DNA of 6,853 nt from Spirochaetota bacterium (GTDB lineage: Bacteria; Spirochaetota; UBA4802; JAFGJZ01): positions 1 through 6,853 of the forward strand of contig JAKJGA010000088.1 of assembly GCA_022704645.1 (NCBI GenBank), given 5' to 3'. Below, in pieces: positions 1-5,961 of the stretch (positions within the stretch are counted from its first letter, which is position 1; each line of letters opens with the position of its first letter). The position numbers and the translations under genes are program-made. The notes under the pieces are model-generated. The model did not search any database. It worked only from the letters and a program-made list of their open reading frames with translations, and had not been told where the DNA came from.

Positions 1-30
1 TCAGTCTCCCAGAGTCCAGCAAGTTCGGAA

Positions 31-1050
31 TTATTCTGCTGAGGCATTCTTTATTTCCTCTAAGTATGGATAATTTCCGAAATAAAGATTCTCAATCGTA
101 TAAGCCGTCTGTAGTGAAAATGTATAAGTTGAAAATAATAGCCTTACTAGAAGGGTAACTGAAAATATTATACCTGTTGAAATATAACCGAAAACACTTC
201 TGTCTGGAATTAAGGCTCCTATAATATAAAGTATTACAGCAACTAACCCAAAACCAACACTAAAAACGATCGCAGCTATTAAATTAACAAGTACTATTCG
301 CCAATAATTTCCCCCAAAAAGCCCACCTCTTTTATTTCCGCAAGATTTAAAAGGTATCAAAAATGACAACTTGATACACCTAATAGGATATATTTTTCTA
401 AAAACAGAAAGAATTACGCCTTGAGAAATAAAAGGCATAAGAAGGAATTGAATGATTATAGAACCTAATTGCATAAATATCTGAATAAATGGAATTACAA
501 AAGGTCCTATTCCAGGCAACAATGAAAACAGACTCATAATAACTATTATTATAACGACCGGGATCATAAGAATAATGGATATAAACATCCACATAACATA
601 ATTATTTACAATGAGCATCACTATATATTTTATAAAACTTCTCATTTTCATACCCGAAAAAGCTTCACTCTTTTTGATATATGAATAAAAAATATAGTAT
701 AAACATAAATAAAACAACGGCATCATAATTAATAAATACGCATAGGCGAGAATAAATTTTTTAGCTCCTTTCAAAGCCATTCGCAAAACTTCGTTATAAT
801 TTCCTGCACCGCTTCCCACAATTTCATTAATTTTTCTGCTAATTGTCTCCGCCCAGAAATAATTTACTGCATAATCCATCACTCCGACGAGAATCAAGGC
901 AGCTATAGACATTGTAATTATCAGATTTAAATTGCTCTTTAGAATCTTAGGAACATGCTTAAACGCTGATGAAAGCATGTCGCTGACATTACGCACAATA
1001 GCCGGTTTATCAAAACCGATATTATCGTTTTCTATTCTTAATTCCTGCAT
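31..1050 (-). CDS. Polytopic membrane protein, function unknown
   Basis: A 339-residue protein if it starts at ATG 1050, which I prefer because GGAG (1063-1060) sits 9 nt upstream; the in-frame ATG at 1065 would add five residues but has no clear ribosome-binding site. Counting from Met at 1050, a short polar N-terminus leads into about six hydrophobic segments (about 42-60, 100-122, 140-173, 178-206, 252-278 and 289-309). Gly/Pro-rich turns (LLPGIGPF, GGLFGGNYW) and a soluble C-terminal tail ending NYPYLEEIKNASAE complete it. Overall form is like DUF4013-type or YciC/GlpQ-membrane-domain-type proteins, but no diagnostic motif lets me assign it. It overlaps the SpoIIM-family gene by 29 nt, so it is probably co-translated with it. 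It is visibly more A+T-rich, with many ATA/ATT/AAA codons, than folP or the SpoIIM-family gene; hydrophobic composition explains part of this. Confidence 0.85.
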   Translation of the reverse strand: MQELRIENDNIGFDKPAIVRNVSDMLSSAFKHVPKILKSNLNLIITMSIAALILVGVMDYAVNYFWAETISRKINEIVGSGAGNYNEVLRMALKGAKKFILAYAYLLIMMPLFYLCLYYIFYSYIKKSEAFSGMKMRSFIKYIVMLIVNNYVMWMFISIILMIPVVIIIVIMSLFSLLPGIGPFVIPFIQIFMQLGSIIIQFLLMPFISQGVILSVFRKIYPIRCIKLSFLIPFKSCGNKRGGLFGGNYWRIVLVNLIAAIVFSVGFGLVAVILYIIGALIPDRSVFGYISTGIIFSVTLLVRLLFSTYTFSLQTAYTIENLYFGNYPYLEEIKNASAE

Positions 1051-2056
1051 ATAAATGAACTCCATGATGAATAATAAAATATATACCGAAAAGCATGAGA
1101 CCTGTAATCAGAGCTTCCGTAATTGCTTTAGTGTGAGCCATCCGCTTCCCCATCGCAGGGGAAACCTGACTTTCGACTATTCCGCAGACAAAAAGCCACA
1201 TAAAAAATATTAACAGCGAGTTAATTCCTTTCCAGAATTCTTCCGCAAAATACGATAATTTACTACCCTTGGGAACAAAGAAAAATGATAATCCTGTCTT
1301 CATGCCTATAGCCGAAGAAAAAATAATTATCGAAATTTCGAGAATTCCATGATTTAAAACAAACTGAACAAGATTAAGCGCCATCGAAAACTTATGCGTA
1401 GCGGCCATTATACTTCCGAGATGCCATCCGTTGAAAACCGCAATGAAAATGCTGGGAATACCGAGAACTATTCCGTAGCAAAAAGCTTTCAGAGTCACCA
1501 GTACATTATTTACAATTATACCTACACCTCCAGAGACCGGATCCTCCGACAATACATTTGTCCAAAGCTCTCCGCGCGAAAGATTTTCCTGAATATGCTG
1601 CGGCAGAAAAAATTCTCCATAATGAGTAAAAAGAGAAGTCGAAGCAAATGCGGCTAATGCAGCCGATGTAAAAAGAACTGCAAACATAATAATCCACGGA
1701 AACGCAGAACTCATAGTCTCGTGATGGATACGGAGTCTTCTTAAAAAGAAAGAAAAGAATATGTGTCTTTTAGTAACACGAAAAGATCCCGTTTTATCAT
1801 GATAAAGTACGGCATTTGAATCTCTGTATCCTGTTTTAAAAAAAGAGATTACCGTTTTTACGTACATCTGGTATCTTTCTGCGATAGTCCCGTGAGCAAA
1901 ATATCTAGATCTGATGAATGATATATCTGATGCGGTTGAATCCATTTTCTTCCAGAAAGAAAAAAAAGAATTCACGTCACGCAGTTTCTTACGTGAAGAT
2001 TTCGGATCAATAAGTACTGGACGGCGCGAAAGAAATTTACTCAGCGACTCACCCAT
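1022..2056 (-). CDS. SpoIIM-family (COG1300-type) integral membrane protein
   Basis: A 344-residue protein with a soluble, basic N-terminal region of about 115 residues followed by a SpoIIM-type membrane domain. Conserved blocks are visible: IIVNNVLVTLKAFCYGIVLGIPSI beginning at 180 (Asn183-Asn184), FNGWHLG (208-214), NHGILEISIIIFSSAIG (235-251; His236-Gly237, Glu240) and GIVESQVSP (292-300; Glu295). Hydrophobic segments lie near 119-139, 180-207, 235-252, 277-298 and 314-331. The ATG at 2056 has AGGAGG at 2068-2063, the strongest ribosome-binding site in the window. In Bacillus, SpoIIM acts with SpoIID and SpoIIP in engulfment, but this protein is longer and belongs to the broad family found in many non-sporulating bacteria next to RDD, MoxR and DUF58 genes, so a sporulation role is not implied. 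Biochemical function unknown. Confidence 0.9.
   Translation of the reverse strand: MGESLSKFLSRRPVLIDPKSSRKKLRDVNSFFSFWKKMDSTASDISFIRSRYFAHGTIAERYQMYVKTVISFFKTGYRDSNAVLYHDKTGSFRVTKRHIFFSFFLRRLRIHHETMSSAFPWIIMFAVLFTSAALAAFASTSLFTHYGEFFLPQHIQENLSRGELWTNVLSEDPVSGGVGIIVNNVLVTLKAFCYGIVLGIPSIFIAVFNGWHLGSIMAATHKFSMALNLVQFVLNHGILEISIIIFSSAIGMKTGLSFFFVPKGSKLSYFAEEFWKGINSLLIFFMWLFVCGIVESQVSPAMGKRMAHTKAITEALITGLMLFGIYFIIHHGVHLYAGIKNRKR
1060..1063 (-). promoter_or_regulatory. Ribosome-binding site favouring the second ATG of the last gene
   Basis: GGAG on the minus strand, 9 nt upstream of ATG 1050-1048. It overlaps the alternative first ATG (1065-1063), so use of this site implies that the second ATG is the true start. 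It is a short, moderate site. Confidence 0.5.
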
Positions 2057-2853
2057 TGGACTCCTCCTCTGTCAAGCGCCTCGGAAAATTTCTCGAGAAT
2101 TTTCTTATTCTGCAAAACCGCATCATCTCCTTCAATCATAAATCTGTTTTTCATAGGAGGGATATTATCTGTAAGCACTCTGATTATCTTTTCTACAGTA
2201 TAAATCTCGGAATGATTACCGGAAATGATCTGCGGAATCATGGATAGATAATACCTTTGCCAAAGAATTGCCTTTGCCTGATATCTGAAATCAAGAACAA
2301 AAGCACCTTTCGAAGAATTCATATCCGGCATATGCATTCTTTTCCTGCGCATATTCTTCACAACCGTCGAACACAAAATATCATAAAAGGTCTGTCTCCG
2401 GGGCGTTGCAAGAATAAAGATAACCCCGAACATCGATTCTATGTCCCGCAGAATCGCCCTCATAAATATCTGATAGAAAGAAGGTCTTTCTCCATTTTCA
2501 CTGATTATGGCTATTCCGCATATAAGCTTACCCGGTGAACGTCCTTTCAAAAAATATTCACTCAATGTTACAGGAAACAAAAATACAGCATAGGCTATAA
2601 AGACTAATATTGAAATGATGATGGTCATCGCAATTTCACTAAGATCATTTCCTGATGCAGATTCTGATGTAATAGAATCGGATGCGGATGCCAGAGAATC
2701 CCAGATTCCGAGTTTTTGAAGAAATATTACAAGCCATATAAATAGAAGCCAGAATATACCAAGAAATATTCTGTCGAGAATATATGCACATCCACGCGAA
2801 AAAATCGAAGCGGAATCAAGTTCAATCGGATTTCCGAAATGATCACTGAACAC
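2041..2853 (-). CDS. RDD-family membrane protein with C-terminal extension
   Basis: Starts at GTG 2853-2851 (TAGTG overlap with the lipoprotein stop), with AGAGGA 6 nt upstream. The 270 residues contain a recognisable RDD domain: SRGCAYILDRIF with Arg20 and Asp27, membrane segment about 29-46, a Ser/Ala/Asp-rich loop (52-72), membrane segment about 75-94, the KGRSPGKLICGI block (103-113; TLGK-like, here SPGK), MRAILRDIES with Arg136-Asp137, and RRQTFYDILCSTVV with Asp158. RDD proteins are small polytopic membrane proteins; some have been linked to ion transport, but most have no proven function. After about residue 170 comes a soluble, mostly helical tail of about 100 residues, not part of the RDD core, that I do not recognise. 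The gene overlaps the SpoIIM-family gene by 16 nt. RDD and SpoIIM-family genes are known neighbours in MoxR-type envelope clusters. Confidence 0.88.
   Translation of the reverse strand: MFSDHFGNPIELDSASIFSRGCAYILDRIFLGIFWLLFIWLVIFLQKLGIWDSLASASDSITSESASGNDLSEIAMTIIISILVFIAYAVFLFPVTLSEYFLKGRSPGKLICGIAIISENGERPSFYQIFMRAILRDIESMFGVIFILATPRRQTFYDILCSTVVKNMRRKRMHMPDMNSSKGAFVLDFRYQAKAILWQRYYLSMIPQIISGNHSEIYTVEKIIRVLTDNIPPMKNRFMIEGDDAVLQNKKILEKFSEALDRGGVQWVSR
2063..2068 (-). promoter_or_regulatory. Strong ribosome-binding site for the SpoIIM-family gene
   Basis: A perfect AGGAGG within AGAGGAGGAG, 6 nt before ATG 2056-2054 and inside the last codons of the RDD gene. It is the best Shine-Dalgarno in the window and suggests that this gene is initiated independently of coupling. 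Confidence 0.75.
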
Positions 2854-3272
2854 TAATATTCCTCTTCGAAGTCGTTTACAATTATTTCAATTTCATCATA
2901 GAATTTATAATCAAGACCGTCAAGCTGCATAACCGTTATACGATAACGTCCCTCTTCAAGCGAATCGATTTCACCGTAATAAATTCCCGAAGCCGGAAAA
3001 ACAACACCTTTATCTTTATAAACATCAACCCATACAGTTTCTTTTTTCTGAACAACAATTCCAAGCTTCCGATCTTCTTTTGATTTGGGAAATTTATAAA
3101 TCCATTGAATCCTATCATTAATGGAAAATTCCGCTTCTGAATCAAGTCTGCGGTAACCGTCCATATCGGCAAATTTATATGCGAATTCGCCTTTCTCTTT
3201 TGAACAAAAAGAAATCACCAGGCAAAACAGACACAGCAGGGGTTTAATCGATCTTATACTGATCTTTATCAA
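2853..3272 (-). CDS. Small probable lipoprotein with a beta-rich domain, function unknown
   Basis: I place the start at TTG 3272-3270, giving 139 residues, because AGGGAGG lies 10 nt upstream (3289-3283) and the N-terminus then reads as a signal peptide: MIKISIRSIK (basic), a hydrophobic core of LLCLFCLVISF, then Cys23 followed by SKEKGE. A longer frame opens at ATG 3392, but its extra 40 residues are the other-frame shadow of the small membrane gene and carry no signal. Phe at -1 of the presumed lipobox is atypical, so lipidation is likely but not certain. The mature part alternates short strands and turns (FSINDRIQWIYKFP, VWVDVYKD, GRYRITVMQLDG, YDEIEIIVNDF) like an Ig-like beta sandwich and ends in an acidic tail. 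The gene overlaps its upstream neighbour by 29 nt, and its TAG shares one base with the next gene's GTG. Role unknown; location is presumably the periplasmic face of a membrane. Confidence 0.72.
   Translation of the reverse strand: MIKISIRSIKPLLCLFCLVISFCSKEKGEFAYKFADMDGYRRLDSEAEFSINDRIQWIYKFPKSKEDRKLGIVVQKKETVWVDVYKDKGVVFPASGIYYGEIDSLEEGRYRITVMQLDGLDYKFYDEIEIIVNDFEEEY
2860..2865 (-). promoter_or_regulatory. Ribosome-binding site for the GTG start of the RDD gene
   Basis: AGAGGA on the minus strand, 6 nt before GTG 2853-2851, within the Glu-rich end of the lipoprotein gene. It supports a GTG start that shares its first base with the upstream TAG stop. Confidence 0.6.
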
Positions 3273-3456
3273 GCTCGATAATCCTCCCTGAACCTGTCTG
3301 TCTTGAATTATTTGATTTGGCAAATGAAGCTTTTTTGGCATTTTTTGTAATTTTTCTGACGGAATAAAACATCCGGAAGATTGCATAAGCAATCTTCAAA
3401 AAAAACATAAGCAAAACAACGCCTATGAATATGAGAATAAAAGCTAATACGCTCAC
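3244..3456 (-). CDS. Small single-pass membrane protein, function unknown
   Basis: A 70-residue product that I do not recognise. It starts at GTG, one base after the pdxJ stop, with AGAGG at 3466-3462 spaced 5 nt from the start, so the ribosome-binding site lies within the end of pdxJ. Residues 2-29 form one long hydrophobic helix with almost no cytosolic stub before it. A basic segment follows (about 34-51, rich in Lys/Arg, including RKITKNAKKASFAK), then an acidic-polar tail ending IELDKDQYKID. By the positive-inside rule the C-terminal tail should be cytosolic. The layout of one helix, basic stretch and short conserved-looking acidic/tyrosine tail loosely resembles DUF4834-type small proteins, but this is only a visual impression. 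The GTG start, Shine-Dalgarno and tight packing argue that it is real. Confidence 0.75.
   Translation of the reverse strand: MSVLAFILIFIGVVLLMFFLKIAYAIFRMFYSVRKITKNAKKASFAKSNNSRQTGSGRIIELDKDQYKID
3283..3289 (-). promoter_or_regulatory. Ribosome-binding site that fixes a TTG start
   Basis: AGGGAGG on the minus strand, 10 nt before TTG 3272-3270. It lies inside the coding sequence of the 70-residue membrane protein and places the lipoprotein start exactly where a signal peptide begins. The upstream ATG at 3392 would give an implausible extension. Confidence 0.65.
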
Positions 3457-3457
3457 A

Positions 3458-4180
3458 TCAGCCTCTGTCCAGAATATTTTTCATTTCTATGACTGCATTT
3501 TCAAGACCTGTGAAAACTGACCTTGAAATAATCGAATGTCCGATATTAAGTTCGTGAAGTTTTTCCATTTTAAGAATAGGAATAACATTAGTATAATTCA
3601 GACCGTGACCGGCATTGACAATTAGACCTATAGCTGTTGCCGCAGAAGATGCATTATATAAGCGTTTAAGCTCATGGTCAATATCGTTTGAATCAGTTTT
3701 AAGCGAATAGCTTCCTGTATGAAACTCAACATATTCAGCGCCGGTTTTAAAAGAATAATCGATGGTCTTCATATCCGGTTCGATAAAAAGCGATGATGCA
3801 ATTCCTGATTGTTTAAAATCTTCAACAAGTGATTTAATTTTTTCAAAATTAGAAACAACATCAAGACCGCCTTCGGTAGTAACTTCCATACGCTTCTCAG
3901 GTACAATCGTTACCATAAAAGGTTTTGCCTTTTTGGCTACAGAGATAACATCATCAGAAAGCGCCATTTCAAGATTAAGCTTAATCGAAATGCGCTCTTT
4001 AATCTGAAAAAGATCTGCATCCTGAATATGCCGTCTGTCTTCCCTCAGGTGAATTGTTATTCCATTTACTCCGCAGCGTTCACAGATAAGGGCTGCATCA
4101 ATTACCGAAGGCTCCGAACCGCCTCTTGCCTGCCTCAGTGTAGCAACATGATCAATATTTACGCCTAAAAGAATTCCCAT
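3458..4180 (-). CDS. pdxJ: Pyridoxine 5'-phosphate synthase
   Basis: Closes the ring of vitamin B6: condenses 1-deoxy-D-xylulose 5-phosphate with 3-amino-2-oxopropyl phosphate to give pyridoxine 5'-phosphate (DXP-dependent pathway, downstream of PdxA). The protein is full length at 240 residues and acts in the cytosol. Family signatures are clear: GVNIDHVATLRQARGG (6-21), THE HLREDRRHI block at 44-52, NLE ending at Glu71, FHTGSY (153-158), VNAGHGLNY (188-196) and NIGHSII (212-218). Residues equivalent to the known active-site His45, Glu72 and His193 of E. coli PdxJ are His44, Glu71 and His192. GAGG 4-5 nt before the ATG, lying across the end of cdaR, supports the start. The PdxJ route implies that this organism does not depend on PdxS/PdxT for B6. 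Confidence 0.97.
   Translation of the reverse strand: MGILLGVNIDHVATLRQARGGSEPSVIDAALICERCGVNGITIHLREDRRHIQDADLFQIKERISIKLNLEMALSDDVISVAKKAKPFMVTIVPEKRMEVTTEGGLDVVSNFEKIKSLVEDFKQSGIASSLFIEPDMKTIDYSFKTGAEYVEFHTGSYSLKTDSNDIDHELKRLYNASSAATAIGLIVNAGHGLNYTNVIPILKMEKLHELNIGHSIISRSVFTGLENAVIEMKNILDRG
3462..3466 (-). promoter_or_regulatory. Ribosome-binding site for the GTG start of the small membrane protein
   Basis: AGAGG on the minus strand, 5 nt before GTG 3456-3454 and within the final codons of pdxJ. The adjacent out-of-phase ATG (in TGATGTGA) runs straight into TGA and cannot be a start, which leaves GTG as the only sensible choice. Confidence 0.6.
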
Positions 4181-4186
4181 ACTGCC

Positions 4187-5155
4187 TCATTTCCTGCGGA
4201 TCTTAACGCTGATTGTTTCAGGAACAATCGACACAAAATTAATATCTTTTCTCTTATCAAAAATAACCTTAACAGGAAAATCCTTAATCGCGACTCCTTC
4301 AGAATTCATATCCTGATCATACCGCACATCATACAAAGACATATCAATATATGCTTCTGCTTCAGATTCATCAACACGTTTATCCTCATCAGTTTTAAGA
4401 AACAGATCTATATTTTTCGTCAAAATCTTGTAATCATAATTATGGCCGGCACCGCGTACAGAAACAGGAACGCTTATTTTCATAACATCCTTTTCCGGTG
4501 AAAGCATAAAATTTACAGTAATAAATTCAGGCTGCACTCCGATTTTTTCACGGTCAGGGACTGTTATCCGCACTGACTTTTTAAAATTTGTTTTTTCTCC
4601 CGAAATAACAACAGGTTCAGTTTCAACGCTTTCAATTGAGTTTATCTCCGACTCGGCTCCGCTGATCGTGCAATATTCCGGATTCATTTTTGTATTCACG
4701 ATAACAAATGATTCTTCAACTTTACCTTCAATCTTAAGGTTTATGGGAACCCGCTTAACTGCTTTTCGATCAACAAGAACGAACATCTTTTTATCAGAAA
4801 GTTCATATTTCAGAGATTCATACTGCTCAGAGAAATTTATATTCAAATCATATTTTGCGAGTTTCCCAATTACAGGATTACGGAGATCCACTTCAACAGA
4901 AATAGATTTTTTACTTACATTTTTAATATCTTCTTTATTGCCGCGAAGAGTAACAACGACTGACTTCTTTTGAAATTCGGTTACAACCATATCGGCAGAC
5001 AGATTAATCGGAACAACGTTTATATTAAAAGAAACACTTCCGACTTTCTTGCTTCCGATATAAAACCAGAGAAGAACCGCAAACGCAAGCGCCACTATTT
5101 TCGGAAGAAAACTCTTCCTCGAAAAAAATGTTTTCAGAAATTCAATGCTTTTCAT
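4187..5155 (-). CDS. cdaR: YbbR-domain protein, CdaA regulator CdaR
   Basis: A membrane-anchored extracytoplasmic protein that in other bacteria binds CdaA and modulates c-di-AMP production. The 322 residues begin with a basic cytosolic stub, then one membrane helix with the typical YbbR pattern (about 18-34, including LAFAVLLWFYIG). Beta-rich repeats follow. Repeat 1 (about 42-128) contains SVVVTLRGNKEDIKNVS. Repeat 2 (about 134-217) is the most canonical, with VPINLKIEG and CTISGAESEINSIESVETEP. Repeat 3 (about 226-320) is more divergent and closes with ETISVKIRRK. Repeat limits are estimated by eye. The start shares ATGA with the cdaA stop and has only a weak upstream Shine-Dalgarno, so translational coupling that keeps the two products balanced is likely. 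In Firmicutes glmM commonly follows; here pdxJ follows after 6 nt. Confidence 0.92.
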   Translation of the reverse strand: MKSIEFLKTFFSRKSFLPKIVALAFAVLLWFYIGSKKVGSVSFNINVVPINLSADMVVTEFQKKSVVVTLRGNKEDIKNVSKKSISVEVDLRNPVIGKLAKYDLNINFSEQYESLKYELSDKKMFVLVDRKAVKRVPINLKIEGKVEESFVIVNTKMNPEYCTISGAESEINSIESVETEPVVISGEKTNFKKSVRITVPDREKIGVQPEFITVNFMLSPEKDVMKISVPVSVRGAGHNYDYKILTKNIDLFLKTDEDKRVDESEAEAYIDMSLYDVRYDQDMNSEGVAIKDFPVKVIFDKRKDINFVSIVPETISVKIRRK

Positions 5156-5961
5156 TTGACAGAATACTTCCCTTCATAAGCAGTCTTGGGATTCATAAAA
5201 TATATTATCATGTTTTTCAGATCCTGCGGCCTGATTTTTGAATAAAGCTTGCTGTTGACCATTATGGAAATACCTCCGGTTTCCTCACTTGTCAAAATGA
5301 CAAGTGCATCACTTTCTTCAGCAATTCCCAAAGCCGCTCTGTGACGTGCTCCATGATGTTTTTTTATCTGCTTCGAATCAGACAAAGGAAGATAACAAGC
5401 AGCAGCAGCAATTTTCCCCTGCTGAATAATAATCGCTCCGTCATGAAGATCTGTATTATGATGAAAAATTGTCCGTATCAGCTCTTCGCTTATTCCTGCA
5501 TTTACTGCAACACCTGATTCAATATAATTTCTCAAACCGCTGTTTCTTTCGATTACGATCAATGAACCGGTTTTTTCTTCAGACATACTGATTACAGCAC
5601 TGACAAGTTCATCCAGCTGAAGAGCATCTTCACTGAATGATGCAGAAAGCCAGCTTCTTTGCGCAAACTGGCTGATCAGCCGCCGTAGCTCAGGCTGGAA
5701 AAGAACTATTACAGCCAAAACCAAATATGAAGTCAGATTTGTTATTATCCAATTGACTGTATCCAGCTGAAGCTTATTTGATATAACAGAAAATATGAAA
5801 ATGGCAATCAGCCCTTTGAGAAGCTGAACAGCCTTGGTATGTGACAAAAAACGGTAAACATAATAAAACAATACGGCAACGAGAAGGATATCTACAGCTA
5901 CACGCATGTAATCCCATACTTCCGATATTCTCATCATCGCTATGTAAAAAAACTGAGGCAT
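5152..5961 (-). CDS. cdaA: Membrane diadenylate cyclase CdaA (c-di-AMP synthase)
   Basis: Makes cyclic di-AMP from two ATP. In other bacteria this messenger controls potassium and osmolyte transport and cell-wall homeostasis. The protein has 269 residues, typical of CdaA/DacA. Three N-terminal membrane helices lie near 21-38, 44-62 and 73-88, followed by FQPELRR (88-94), which links to the cytosolic DisA_N-type (DAC) domain. Both catalytic signatures are intact: DGA at 174-176 (context LHDGAIII) and RHR at 206-208 (context GARHRAALG). SEETGGIS (225-232) matches the conserved C-terminal part of the domain. There is no DNA-binding region, so it is not DisA. The ATG directly follows the folP TGA, and a GGAAGG sequence 9 nt upstream supports it. 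The stop overlaps the cdaR start as ATGA, the usual partner arrangement. Confidence 0.97.
   Translation of the reverse strand: MPQFFYIAMMRISEVWDYMRVAVDILLVAVLFYYVYRFLSHTKAVQLLKGLIAIFIFSVISNKLQLDTVNWIITNLTSYLVLAVIVLFQPELRRLISQFAQRSWLSASFSEDALQLDELVSAVISMSEEKTGSLIVIERNSGLRNYIESGVAVNAGISEELIRTIFHHNTDLHDGAIIIQQGKIAAAACYLPLSDSKQIKKHHGARHRAALGIAEESDALVILTSEETGGISIMVNSKLYSKIRPQDLKNMIIYFMNPKTAYEGKYSVK

Noticed and set aside
1..30. Terminator or a new gene start in the 30 nt after the last stop
   Set aside because: A partial inverted match (GACTC...GGAG) is too short and lacks a T-tract. An in-frame TTG at 22-20 is open to the edge but has no Shine-Dalgarno. Nothing can be supported in so short a stretch.
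1022..2056. Evidence that the organism forms endospores
   Set aside because: SpoIIM-family membrane proteins occur widely in non-sporulating bacteria beside RDD genes. No other sporulation gene is present, and the neighbouring barrel and lipoprotein point to a diderm.
1914..2538. Plus-strand open frames opposite the RDD and SpoIIM-family genes
   Set aside because: They overlap well-supported minus-strand genes, contain no recognisable motif and are not arranged like genes.
2936..3172. A 78-codon minus-strand frame inside the lipoprotein gene
   Set aside because: It is an alternative frame of the lipoprotein region, without the signal peptide or domain pattern seen in the main frame, and it does not join its neighbours properly.
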